DNA of 64,000 nt, from NCBI GenBank assembly GCA_029532625.1, contig JARFXM010000003.1, positions 5,082,484 through 5,146,483 on the forward strand, written 5' to 3'. How positions within the stretch are numbered: the first letter of the stretch is position 1; the number at the start of each line of letters is the position of its first letter. The notes under the pieces are model-generated. The model worked only from the letters and a program-made list of their open reading frames with translations. It did no database searches and was not told the DNA's origin. Made by a program: the position numbers and the translations under genes. The stretch comes from Lomentospora prolificans (Eukaryota > Ascomycota > Sordariomycetes > Microascales > Microascaceae). Below, piece after piece: positions 47,581 through 58,032 of this stretch.

Positions 47581-48399
47581 ACACACTCAGGATCACTATG
47601 CTAGGCAAGCAAACCCGGTATTAGTGAGGGGAGAAAACTGCAGTTGGCTTCGATGCGAAGTCCATTGGGAACACGTGTACATAAAAGCCCTAAGATATAA
47701 CCTCAATGCATATACAATCGTAGTTCGAAGCGAATCTACAAAGTCTTTCCGCTTGAAACTTAAAAGCTTGTGAGATACGGAACCAAGTAATCGACGACTA
47801 AATTCGGCTAGACTTAAGGCGTCATAAAGATGACCCGAGAAAGTATGTATCTTATAACGAGAATCACAAGTAAACCTTGCCAACAAACATACCCGGGCCA
47901 GTTTAGAAGGGCGTGCTGATAGAAGAGGTCCGTTGCACCTGCAAATGAGAGGAACTCCTCGTTAGTCGCTGACCTTACTCGACATCATCTAACTCAGAAC
48001 CCCTGGTTCTTCTTCCAACCCTCTTTTTTTATCAGGTCTTGTAGGTCTTCATGGAGCGCCGACGAAAAGTCTCCGTGAAGGTCTGCTTCGCGCAGACCCA
48101 TATTAAAAGACTATCGGAATGAATGCCGTTAGCACGGCTACCGAAGGTTCAGGGATCGCCACTAAGGCCATAAGCGCTTGAAATACGCACAGTTGTCAGG
48201 GCCTTTAGTTATCTACCTAAGGCTACATATCAAGAGGATGAGTCTAGAGTTTTGAATTTTTTTTGTAATGTGTGGTGGTGAGTTGAAGGAACTCACCAAG
48301 AACAAATAGCTTGTCCATCTTCTTAGCAGTAGAAATTGGTAGTAGAGCGAGGTCAGTCACTGTCTTTTGATGGGTACTAGCGGTAAGTCTAGGGTACGC
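47581..48399. other. Intergenic region
   Basis: No recognisable gene. Confidence 0.5.
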
Positions 48400-48841
48400 T
48401 GATGGGCTTGAGAATATCTAGGCCAATCGCATTTGGCAAGGCCTCAAGCCCTAGCTCCCGCTACCGCCATGCATTGACGATGTCGCCTAGGCTATATCGA
48501 GATCGCACGTCGTTGTCTTTCTCGTCTCGAATCGCCGAGCCAAAGAAACCTACGATCGCAAGGGTTGAGCAATGTTGTCGAGGCAGCACTTATCCTTGCC
48601 AAGTCGTTAGATCAACGATCGAGGTGCTTTCGCTCACGACGTCAGTATTGATATTCACGAGCGGGTGAGGGATGGCATGTGTGGCCATCCAAGGTATAGT
48701 AAAAATCATGTGCAGAGGAAGTCCCAGGACCTGAGCACAGTGGTCAGTCGCAAAGGTAGGATGATTGCAATGATCGCATCTGCCACGAATGGTTTCCGGG
48801 AGTCCGGGTCGGGCTTGATACAAGGACAGCAGCATCCACAC
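48400..48841 (-). pseudogene. Unidentified decayed membrane-protein-like frame
   Basis: One minus-strand frame reads about 145 codons with protein-like composition and only two internal stops: TAA after LTTWQG (about 48590) and TAG after NAWR. It contains a hydrophobic stretch QVLGLPLHMIFTIPWMATHA and later STLAIVGFFGSA. It may be a transporter relic, but I cannot name the family, and no start or end is clear. Confidence 0.25.
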
Positions 48842-49154
48842 AACATCTCGTATATCTTTTTTCTCTTTCGCCCGATATCGCCCTGCGGAGACTCTTCATT
48901 GAAACGATAGGTCCGGTATTTCTCATCATGTACTAGAGGGACCCAGTGATGAGCTACTACATCTCAGTTAGAGGAGAAAGCAGGTTGGATTGGTGAAGTG
49001 GCCTACAGACATGAATTCCTTGGGGTCTGCACCGATTATTAGGTAAAATTTCAAGCCAGGACGTTTGTAAATCGGAAGCATGTAGGGTTTCCATGTATCA
49101 ATATTTTCAACTACATAAGCCCTTAATTGAGAATAGACAATGCTGCCGTAGATC
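48842..49154. other. Intergenic region
   Basis: 313 bp; nothing recognised. Confidence 0.5.
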
Positions 49155-50015
49155 CTAGTCGAACCTCGAAAAAAACTCCCAAGTATTCGGAGGACCAAAA
49201 GGCTCGGTAGATCCCGGTTCGGCAGCAGCAGGGGTATGATCACCCTCAAAGACGACGTACTTCACTGGGTAACCTTCCTTGCAACCTTCATATTCCTCTG
49301 TAGTCGGAGAGTCGCCTCTAGGCATTGGTTCGTCGGCCAAGGGCGTGCACCCATTGTTTTTGACAAAGGTATCACGCATTTGTCGACCCATAGTAATAGG
49401 CAAAACCTGGTCACGAGTGCCGTGCTGGTGATAGTAGGCAATAGGGTCCTTTCCCCCGTCGCACCCACTGATAGGGCCGCTGGAAAGGACAGCTACAGCT
49501 CGGAACTTGTCAGGTCTTGCGCAGGCAATAGCGTAGGAGATGGCGCCACCGTAACTGAAACCGGTGGTGAAGCGGAGATCTTGGTTGATGCAAAGTTCTT
49601 GCTCAATCGCTTCGATCATGGCGTCGACAAAGAGAATATCCTCCCCTCCCGTGTTCGCCCAACCGGTAAATCCACCAACTGAACCCGCAGTTTGTCCATT
49701 CGGCGATATAAAAATAGCAGTCTCATTGGCGAACGGCACAAGGCCGTAATACGGCTGGGTTCCCATCCCACCATTGGCTATTTGCTCAGCACTTCCGCCA
49801 AGGGCATGGAAGGTGAAGATCAACCTGTATGGGTGTTCCGGGTCGTAGTTTTCGGGGATTTTGACGATGTATTCCCGCTCCTTTCCGTTCACGGTGAGGG
49901 TGTGCGTTCCACCTCCAAAAGATAGGACTTTACCGCATCCTGGAGAGTTGGCTGCAAGCGTAGTCGTTGACTGCAATAGAACGAATAGACCAGTAAGGCA
50001 AGAAAAGAACTGCAT
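49155..50015 (-). CDS. Secreted feruloyl esterase-like alpha/beta hydrolase (FaeC/CE1, PHB-depolymerase-like)
   Basis: A 286-residue single-exon secreted hydrolase. A signal peptide covers residues 1-21 and the mature protein begins near NSPGCGK. The catalytic triad is readable: Ser154 in GFSYGG, Asp202 in HGTRDQVLP and His260 in EGDHTP. The HALGG stretch near residue 70 would form the oxyanion hole. Family members split ferulic acid esters from plant arabinoxylan; fungal type-C enzymes match this length and the C-terminal NTWEFF end without a CBM. It points to plant cell-wall breakdown together with the Cip1-like gene 1.6 kb away. Confidence 0.88.
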   Translation of the reverse strand: MQFFSCLTGLFVLLQSTTTLAANSPGCGKVLSFGGGTHTLTVNGKEREYIVKIPENYDPEHPYRLIFTFHALGGSAEQIANGGMGTQPYYGLVPFANETAIFISPNGQTAGSVGGFTGWANTGGEDILFVDAMIEAIEQELCINQDLRFTTGFSYGGAISYAIACARPDKFRAVAVLSSGPISGCDGGKDPIAYYHQHGTRDQVLPITMGRQMRDTFVKNNGCTPLADEPMPRGDSPTTEEYEGCKEGYPVKYVVFEGDHTPAAAEPGSTEPFGPPNTWEFFSRFD

Positions 50016-53000
50016 GATTGAGATATTTCACAGAATATGCCAGTCTTAGATATGACACAAAATGATTTGAGTCGAATAGGGGCTACCGTTGAAGCTGATG
50101 TACGTTGATATAAGATGGGATGGATGCAGATTGACCTAGGTCAAGATGCCGTAGAAATATATTGTCGATCGGCTTTGATCTTGATGCTTGCTTCCGTGTT
50201 CAAGTGCCGGACCATTATACGACTTTAGCCATCCCTACGAAGACAGATGAGCCACGTATACGAGGGATGCATAAACTCTTCATTGTGTAACACGCAATAA
50301 AATGATCTCCTATTTATACCGAGTGGAAGTGTCAAAATACCCAAAGCGAAGGAAGGTTATGCTCCATAAGGCTTGACTCCCCACCTCTTTTCTATTCTAT
50401 TACACCATAGAATTTAAGCGACCGCAGTTGACATGCCAAGGCTTGGCAAACCAGACATATGCAACTGGATAAAGAGGATGATGGAATTAAAAGCTAGCTC
50501 CGCATTTACAAGCCGTGATAGCTGCCGAGAGCTGGGACAGGCAAACTGTATTTTGATGTACCGGCAATAGTGGGTAAGGACAATATTATATGCTATTCGA
50601 ACCTCTAATAGGGCTTGAGCTCTCGTCGCCGCAGCGACAACAGACCTTGCCGTATGGACTAGCTGCGAATTGTGGATAGTGAGAGAGGTATGTGATCTTG
50701 AATATGGCATGATCCTAAAACTAATAGCATGCATATCCATTGGTTACTAGTCAGACACCAAGATACTAGGTTATGTGACGATATCAGACCCTTAGTGAGA
50801 TATGCGAGATATCGCAGTAGCACACGAGGACACACACAGAACTATTCGCGTTAGCTAGAAGGTAAAAACATGAAGATATGACGAAGAGAGTAATGAGATA
50901 GATTGATGATTCCTCTAGGATCCTGTCTAGCTAGCTACTGATGATGTTTTTATATTGCGAAGGAGCACTCCCTGACGAGTCAGGCATGCCTTCCTTGCTC
51001 GAGCCCTTGCGCACTTCCTGATTCTCATAGTTGTAACAGAGATTGCATAACATATATCGCCGAGCCGCCCTATCAACCTAAAGTTTGTCGTATAATATCT
51101 GTATTTTATAGCATTTTAAGTATGCATCTATCTTACTATACATTAGTACCAAGCGGTCGTGTCTTTGATTTAACTCACTGCCGCTTATACCGAGTATTTT
51201 AATATTGAAAATAACTTAGCTCGCTCTAAATCCTTTGCCTCTTTCTATTTCTATCTATTAAAGACGTAGATAGTAACCTCGACTCGATAATAGTCGTTTA
51301 CAATGTCGAATCATGAGAGGTGTTAGGCTTAATATCTAAATTCTGGCTGGATATATCATCGTAGGTTGGGTGTAGCAGCCACAGGCTAGAGTGACGACCA
51401 GCCTGGGTGCCTCGGAGGTTAGCGATTAGTGATTTACTTACTTAGAATAAGAGAGGAGCTTTCCTCCTGCTTCCTTCAGGAGCTAGGCTTTTCACCCTTC
51501 CTAATTTTACTATACTGAAACACCTATTGAATAGATAAAGACGCCTGTTTAGGCTTCCTAGTTTGCTCTGATCAATGGTTTGCTGTATTAGAGGCCCTCT
51601 ATAGGAAGCCTTTTCATACGTTAAGAAGTCGTCTTTTCATACTGAATATATCTCTCTTTTCTTTTTCGAATTCGCATCTGATCGACCTGTGTACTGTGAT
51701 TCCCCTGACCAGCGTTCCGCTGATAAGAGAGCAGCTTTGCTTCTGTCCGAAACGACTATTAATATTTGGACTTAGCAGGACCACCTGTTGATTTGTGATG
51801 ACTACCGGTCTAGTGATGGGTAATCCGACTCCTTGTCAATATTTCCCCGTTTTCATCTCTTGAATAATTAGAAACCTTTTTCTAGTAACCAATACGATAG
51901 CTCTGTATATACTCTATGCCTCTGTTGGCGTTTTGGACTAAAGTCGATGCTTCATCAAAGACTGGAGAGCCGAAATTGATCGGCGTGATCGGATTCGAAT
52001 ATCGGTAGTTTAACTTGGGTAGGCGAGGACGGTTTTCGGTAACGAAGGCGCTGCGCTGTCTAATTTAATTAAATAGTACGCAACGCTTACATTTATTCTC
52101 CGCTACTCTCTACTAACCGTCGTCAACCCTTCATGCTTTAGTTCCTCAGCTCGTAGGTCTGGATCCTTATGTAGCAGCGACCTGGTTACGACTAGATAAT
52201 AATTGCATTATTAATAGCCCAATAATCCCCGTACTATCACGACGGACAACTTCGCACTCTTTTCTTTTCTTCTTTTTTTTTTTTTTTTTGTCAGTTCGCA
52301 GGGGTTTGAAAACAGCAGCTGAAGAGACTCCCTTCCTCGGACGGGTCACTCGTCTGTTGCGACTGCGGATCGTCGCTAGGCATTAGGGTGAGGATCGTCT
52401 TCCAATAATGAGACGAGAGTGTCATAATATAAGGAACGATTAATATGCGACGTGTGACCCCCTAAGGCAAGTTCATGAAATGGGAAAAAGGAAAACTTAT
52501 GCGTGGTTTCCACTGAAGAGGATTATCGTTTCAACGTCAAACCCCGCACCGCAGATTACTGGACTTGTCCATAATCAGCCAGTCTCTCTCGGCCAGCCAT
52601 TTTCGAGCATATTCTAATATGTGACAATCGACTTTGTGTTGCTCGCTTCCACCTAATTGGCCACGAATTATCTTTCAGTGTCAGCACTAAAAAATAAGTG
52701 GTCATAGTGAGCACAACTTGGGCGTATTCGTTGTTAGTAATATCCCCAGGCTAGGAGTAGGTGTTCACAGATTCTGGTCAGTATTTTGACGGGCCGGGAC
52801 GCTCCTGGTATAGCCTATCATACACATCTGCATCCGCCAGTCCGACCATGCCATCATCCATAGAAAAATCATACAGCACTCTGAGCCTGATCGTGGCGTC
52901 ACTCTGCGGGGTCGGAGTCGCTCCTCTCCCCCGGATGACCCTTATTATTGTTTTCCCACGGAGTTGGATACGTCCACATTAGGCAGGTTGGGGCTTGTAC

Positions 53001-53715
53001 TGTGACCTTGAAATCCTTGCATCTTGTTGGTGCTGGGTAATGGTAAGCATTAGCTCCATCGACACCCCAATATATACGATCGGCGAGTCTTTGATATGCA
53101 GTGCAGAGATTTAGCTGGGGGATGTGCTCGTATAATCCGCGCACCCGAATGCAGTCAAACAAGTAGGGTTGTCCTTACCCGGTTTCAAATGGAGTGATGG
53201 AGGGCTCGTTGATTAGCGTGCCTGAAAAAACATTTGCATGGAGATCTAACATGGCCGTGTTTTGGTAGACTCGTCCTTCGCTCGGCATCGAGGGGTCAAA
53301 GCGCTGGGGGTTTGGGAGCGGCGATCAATGACCGTCCGGTTTCCATTGAGTCCCTTGGATTATTATCGGCGTGCGACTCTGTTATGATATGTTACTACTC
53401 CGCTATGACCTGAACGGTGGGAACCAGCATTTTCGAGATCGGCTCGGTGAAGAGGTTAAGAATTCTTAATTTACCACGAGTAGGGCGATCGGGTGGTTTT
53501 TGTCACTAATGCTGATCACACAACAGTATCCCAGGATATTGAATTCTGAAGGAGCCACCCCAATCCACCCTAATCCTATTAAAACCGTGCTATTCTCCTC
53601 TTCTCTAACATTGGCTAAACTAACAACATTCCTCCTTCATACCTTGAAAGACCTTCCCAAGTCAATCGAATAACACGCAAAGAGCTTGTTTTGGAAACAA
53701 CATTTTGCTTCAGTC
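50016..53715. other. Gene-poor AT-rich region
   Basis: 3.7 kb without a supportable gene. 50740-52460 is AT-rich and stop-rich, suggesting an old repeat, but no source element could be recognised. A run of 17 T lies at 52273-52289. Confidence 0.5.
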
Positions 53716-54787
53716 ATGGATCGCGACTCCAATATCTCCAATAAAGGAGTTATCTGGATATTGGTTACTTCGGCGACTTTATTCCTATCCCTGCGCTTAT
53801 ACTATAAACGTTGCGGTCGAGGTTGGCACCGTGATGACTACGTCCTTTTTGGGTCTTGGGTATGTCGTTTTATTTCCTCAGCATTGGCAGAAGTTTGACA
53901 TCTTGTACTATTTCAGGCTGCCTTGCTCGGCAATGCGATTCTTGTAACGGTTGTAACAGATCTAGCACCATTAGAGAGGGCCTCGCGAATGTCAGTCGAC
54001 ACCCTCAACATGCTAGTCCTCTTAGGAATGTGCTCGACGACACTCGCCATAACCAGCCAATCTTGGAGCAAAACGTCTTTTGCCCTGACCTTGCTTTCGG
54101 TATCCGACGGCTGGATGTCGTACTTTCTTTGGTTTGCCATACTTAGCATCAACATCCTGCTAGGGCTTGGAGCTCTTTTCTTCTGGGTCAGCTGTACACC
54201 TCTAGACAAAGCTTGGCATCCTCTCGTCGAAGGAACCTGTTGGGATCCATCCATCATTATCATGTTTGGCATCATTAGCAGCGGTATGCATAATCTTTTT
54301 CCCATGTCTGACCGTAAATATTATTGGTAAACTAACTAGAGCTGGCTAGTATACTCGGGCTTCATGGATTTGACTTTCTCCGCTTTGGCGTGGAAGATTA
54401 TCTTGCCCCTCAACCTGAATATAAGAGAAAAGATGGCCTGTGGTGTCGCAATGAGCATGGGCGTCTTGTGAGTATGAAGCTCCACCCTATTTTGACATCT
54501 GTCTGACGGTTCGCACTGCCAGCGCTGGCGTAGCCGCATTTATTAAAGCTTCCAAGATTCCATCTATAGATCCTAATAATGGTCGTAAGTACAAATTTAA
54601 GAGCCTGAATCCACGAACGTGCCTATATTGATGCAAGTGGAACATACCAGAGGATAGCATGCAGCTCGCAATTTGGGGCGTCGCCGAACCAGCAGTGACC
54701 ATCATGGCGGCCTCTGTACCAGCTTTGAGGCTTCTGATTGGGAAGATAACAGAACCGAAACTCAAAGAGAGCGATGGAGAGGCCTGA
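53716..54787 (+). CDS. Short rhodopsin-domain integral membrane protein (SAT4/PTH11-like)
   Basis: A 275-residue membrane protein of the fungal rhodopsin-domain family. Exons are 53716-53859, 53917-54283, 54350-54467, 54523-54584 and 54651-54787 (828 nt). Family marks are SLRLYYKR followed by HRDDYVLFGSW after helix 1, SINILLGLGALFFWVSCTP, YSGFMDLTFSALAWKIILPL and LAIWGVAEPAVTIMAASVPALR in the last helix. The protein is shorter than usual because the loop between helices 2 and 3 is reduced and the C-terminal tail is short. It is intact and close to the repeat block on its right. Confidence 0.8.
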
Positions 54788-55555
54788 AACGAGGCTTCTT
54801 GATTACAGTTACGAATGATATTCTAATTTGGCATACAAGTGGGAAATAGGGTGCATATTTATAGGGTATTTTGGTTGGCGAACTTGGATTGGGCTGAATT
54901 GAGCTTAAGGGAGCCAGCAGCGGATGATGATGGATTCTAGCAGGTTAACTGGAACTATGATTATTGGACTAGAACTTTGAATATTGTATCAGTACCAGGT
55001 GTGTCATGATTAGTGCCGAATAGCCAGGACCCAGTTATTCAATGGATTATTATATTAATTACTATAGGTGTTACGCCAAATAATCGATGGTTGTTCGATT
55101 ATATGGCATGTCCGCTTGCTTGCTAACTGCTGAGCTGTTAGCAAGGAAGCAGAGGGGCTCTATAATACTATTCATAGATTCATTATGATCACTATTTCAC
55201 ATAAGTCCACCTCTATATAGTTAGTTAGTATACAAGTAGGTATTCTCTTATAATAGTAAAATAGTCTTATTCTTTCTATCTAGTTTATAGTTCCTAGCTT
55301 CCTTTATATATTCCTTACCTAACCCTTAGTATCACTTACTTACTTACTAAGGATTAGCTAGGGCTTATTCATACTTGCTTATATAGTTTAGTATATTACT
55401 AGGTGTTTCCATACTTACTCCTATAATATAGTATAATAGTGCCCCTAGCTAGTGAGAAATAACTAATAACCTTATTAGTACTTTGCTAGTATTTAGGAAG
55501 TTAGGAACCTATTTTAATAGAAAGCACTTACTATCCTTCTATTGGATCTGGTATT
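54788..55555. other. AT-rich flank of the repeat block
   Basis: No gene. From about 55180 the sequence is dominated by TA, TAG and CTA, in the same style as the RIP-affected repeat to its right, but it does not align with the intact element seen in this window. Confidence 0.5.
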
Positions 55556-56787
55556 TGTGACATTCCAACACTTCTAATAGGGTTAGTCACTTTAAGGTTA
55601 GAATAGTTAGGCCTATTAGTAGATAAGTAAGGTATATGATATTCCAACACTTCTAATAGGGTTAGTTACCTTAAGGTTAGAATAGTTAGGCCTATTAGTA
55701 GATAAGTAAGGTAATTAGATAGTAATAATAAGGGTTTATAATATATATTCAAGTATAGTTGATAGAGTAACTTGAATTAACTACTATAGAACTAAAGAAT
55801 AACTAGAGTATATAAGGGTAATAACTATAACTTATATAGACCCTATCTTCCTTAGGACTATAGGCCCTAAAGGTATAGTCCCCCTATAGACTATACTTAC
55901 CCCTGATATAGTCCCTTATAGACTATATATACTCCTAGTATAGTCCTCCTATAGACTACTTATATTCTAAGTATAGTCCTCTATTAATTAGCCTAGGTTA
56001 TACTACCTAATCCTAATCCTTCTAGGTTGTATTAGAGTTTACCCTTTTCTACTATACTTGTCTACCTAGTTTATATAAGAGGCTAGATTAGCTTATAATA
56101 TAATATCTCCTCTCCTTAGTCTTTATCCCTAAAGACCTTTTTATTTTTAATCCTTATTAGCTTTAATCTATTAGTCCTTCTAGGTTAGTCTAATTTCTCC
56201 CCTTTTCCTTCCTTTACTATAATACTAATAGTATATTAAACTAGGTAGTAAAATACCCTTCTATATAATCCCTTAGAAAGAAATAAGAGAATGAAAAGCT
56301 TATGGAATATATTTCTTTCTTTAGTAATAACTTTGAAATACTATATACTTATTATTATTACTAGAGGAAGGTATATTATATAGTACTAAATTCTTCCTAA
56401 TATTTAGCCTATGCTAAGGGGAAGTGTATTTATAATAGTTCCTTAGTAGCTTTATTTTATAGGTATTTTCTATCTTCCCTACCTTCTTTATAGTAGTCCT
56501 AACTTTTTCTAGTATCCTATAATATAGCTAAAACTAAAAAAGTAGATAAGGCTTTAGAAAAATCTAAGGACTAGCTTTTTAAAATTATAGTAAGGATTAC
56601 TTACTTTTATTATTAATAGAAACTCCTTAAGGAGTAGGGTAATAAACTTTATTAGTATAATATTACTAGTTTATTAATAGAGGAGGAGAGGGATACTTTT
56701 ATTATTAAGATCTAGTAGGCTATTAGGGATACTTAGTCCCTTAGTACTTTTAAAGTACTTAATTAGGATACCCTTAGCTTTACTCCT
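55556..56787 (-). mobile_element. RIP-degraded fragment of the same Ty3/gypsy element (LTR, antisense-gene region, end of pol)
   Basis: Aligned by eye, this stretch follows the intact element from 56788 to about 57942 almost base for base, and nearly all differences are C-to-T or G-to-A. Every CGG/CCG triplet of the LTR array and the start codon of the antisense gene are changed. The element end is duplicated: 55556-55634 and the stretch from 55635 repeat the first 79 bp in tandem. The fragment stops where the intact element begins, so the intact copy appears inserted into it; the rest of this copy should continue beyond the window. Confidence 0.85.
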
Positions 56788-57346
56788 TGTGACGTTCCAA
56801 CACTTCCGATAGGGTTAGTCGCTTTAAGGTTAGAACAGTCGGGCCTGTTAGTGGATAAGTGAGGCAGTCAGACAGTAACAATAAAGGTCCGTAATGCGTA
56901 TTCAAGTGTGGTTCATAGAGTGACTTGAATTGACTACTGCGGAACTAAAGAATAACTAGAATACATGATGGTAATGACTGTGACTTATATAGACTTCGTC
57001 TTCCTTGGGACCGCAGGCCCTGGAGGTGCGGTCCTTCTGTGGACCGCACTTGCCCCCGATGCGGTCCCTCGTGGACTGCATATGCCCCTGGTGCGGTCCT
57101 CCCATGGACCGCTTGTGTTCTAAGTGCGGTCCTCTGTTGATTGGCCCAGGTTGTGCTGCCCAATCCTAGTCTTTCCGGGTTGCGCCGGAGTTTACCCTTT
57201 TCTGCCATGCTTGTCCGCCCGGCCTGCATAAGAGGCCGGATCGGCCCGTGACACGATGCCTCCTCTCCTTGGTCTTTGTCCCTAAAGACCTTTTTGTTTT
57301 TTAATCCCTGTCGGCCCCGACCTGTTGGTCCTTCTAGGTCAGTCCA
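56788..57346 (-). repeat. 3' LTR (left copy)
   Basis: Starts TGTGACG and, by my estimate, ends ...AGTCCA at 57346, directly beside a pyrimidine tract that is the polypurine tract of the element on the minus strand. This gives TG...CA ends and 559 bp. The left boundary is firm, because the same bases begin the right LTR at 63656. The right boundary is inferred. Confidence 0.75.
57008..57132. repeat. 33-bp tandem array of inverted CGG/CCG 8-mers inside the LTR
   Basis: Eight copies of GGACCGCA or its reverse complement TGCGGTCC alternate strictly. Starts are 57008, 57027, 57041, 57060, 57073, 57092, 57106 and 57125, so spacing is 19, 14, 19, 13, 19, 14, 19. Six copies are perfect and two have one mismatch. 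The same array is in the right LTR at 63876-64000. Confidence 0.9.
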
Positions 57347-57347
57347 A

Positions 57348-57370
57348 CTTCTCCCCTTTTCCTTCCTTTG
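57348..57370 (-). other. Polypurine tract
   Basis: On the minus strand this is an almost pure purine run (AAAGGAAGGAAAAGGGGAG core) immediately before the LTR, where plus-strand DNA priming of an LTR retrotransposon is expected. Confidence 0.6.
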
Positions 57371-57386
57371 CCGTGATGCTGACAGT

Positions 57387-58032
57387 ATGTCGAACCGGGT
57401 AGCGAAACGCCCTTCCACGCAATCCCTCAGAAAGAAACGAGAGAACGAAAAGCTCGTGGAATACATTTCTTCCTTTGGTGACGACCTTGAAATGCCGTGC
57501 ACCCGTTGTTATCGCCAGAAGAAGGTGTGCCGTATGGCACCGAATTCTTCCCAATGTTTAGCCTGTGCCAAGGGGAAGCGTGCTTGCGATGGTTCCCTGG
57601 TGGCTTCGTCTTGTGGGTATTTTCCATCTTCCCCACCTTCCTTGTGGCAGTCCTAACTTTTTTCCAGTATCCCGCAATATGGCCGAAACCAAAAAGGTGG
57701 ATGAGGCTTTGGAAAAATCTGAGGACCAGCTTCTTGAAATTATGGCGAGGATTGCCCGCCTCCGTCGTCAGCGGAAACTCCTTAAGGAGCGGGGTAATGA
57801 ACTTTATCGGCGTGGTGTTGCTGGTTTGTCGATGGAGGAGGAGAGGGATACTCTCATCGTCGAGACCCAGCAGGCCGTCGGGGACGCTCAGTCCCTTGGC
57901 GCTTTCGGGGTGCTCGATTGGGATGCCCTTGGTCTCGCTCCTGACCTCCCGCCGTTGGATCTCGAGGTTTCCCTGGGTTCTCCTGGTGAAACTTCGCAAG
58001 TAATATCGGGCTCCCAGCCAGATTCTGGATAG
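57387..58032 (+). CDS. Antisense retrotransposon gene: Zn2Cys6 protein with coiled coil
   Basis: A spliced gene on the strand opposite to gag and pol. Exons are 57387-57612 and 57668-58032 (591 nt, 196 residues); the 55-bp intron has GT/AG ends and a CCTAAC branch site. Residues 1-25 are basic. Cys38, 41, 48, 57, 60 and 67 form a Cx2Cx6Cx8Cx2Cx6C cluster with RQKK between the second and third Cys, the full pattern of the GAL4-type DNA-binding domain. A basic, Leu-rich helical region follows (about 80-125), likely a dimerising coiled coil, then an acidic, Pro-rich tail. The last 179 bp overlap the end of pol antisense. Transcription would start in the LTR read backwards. Similar hypothetical proteins occur widely in ascomycetes to my knowledge; the DNA-binding role is inference. 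Confidence 0.7.
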
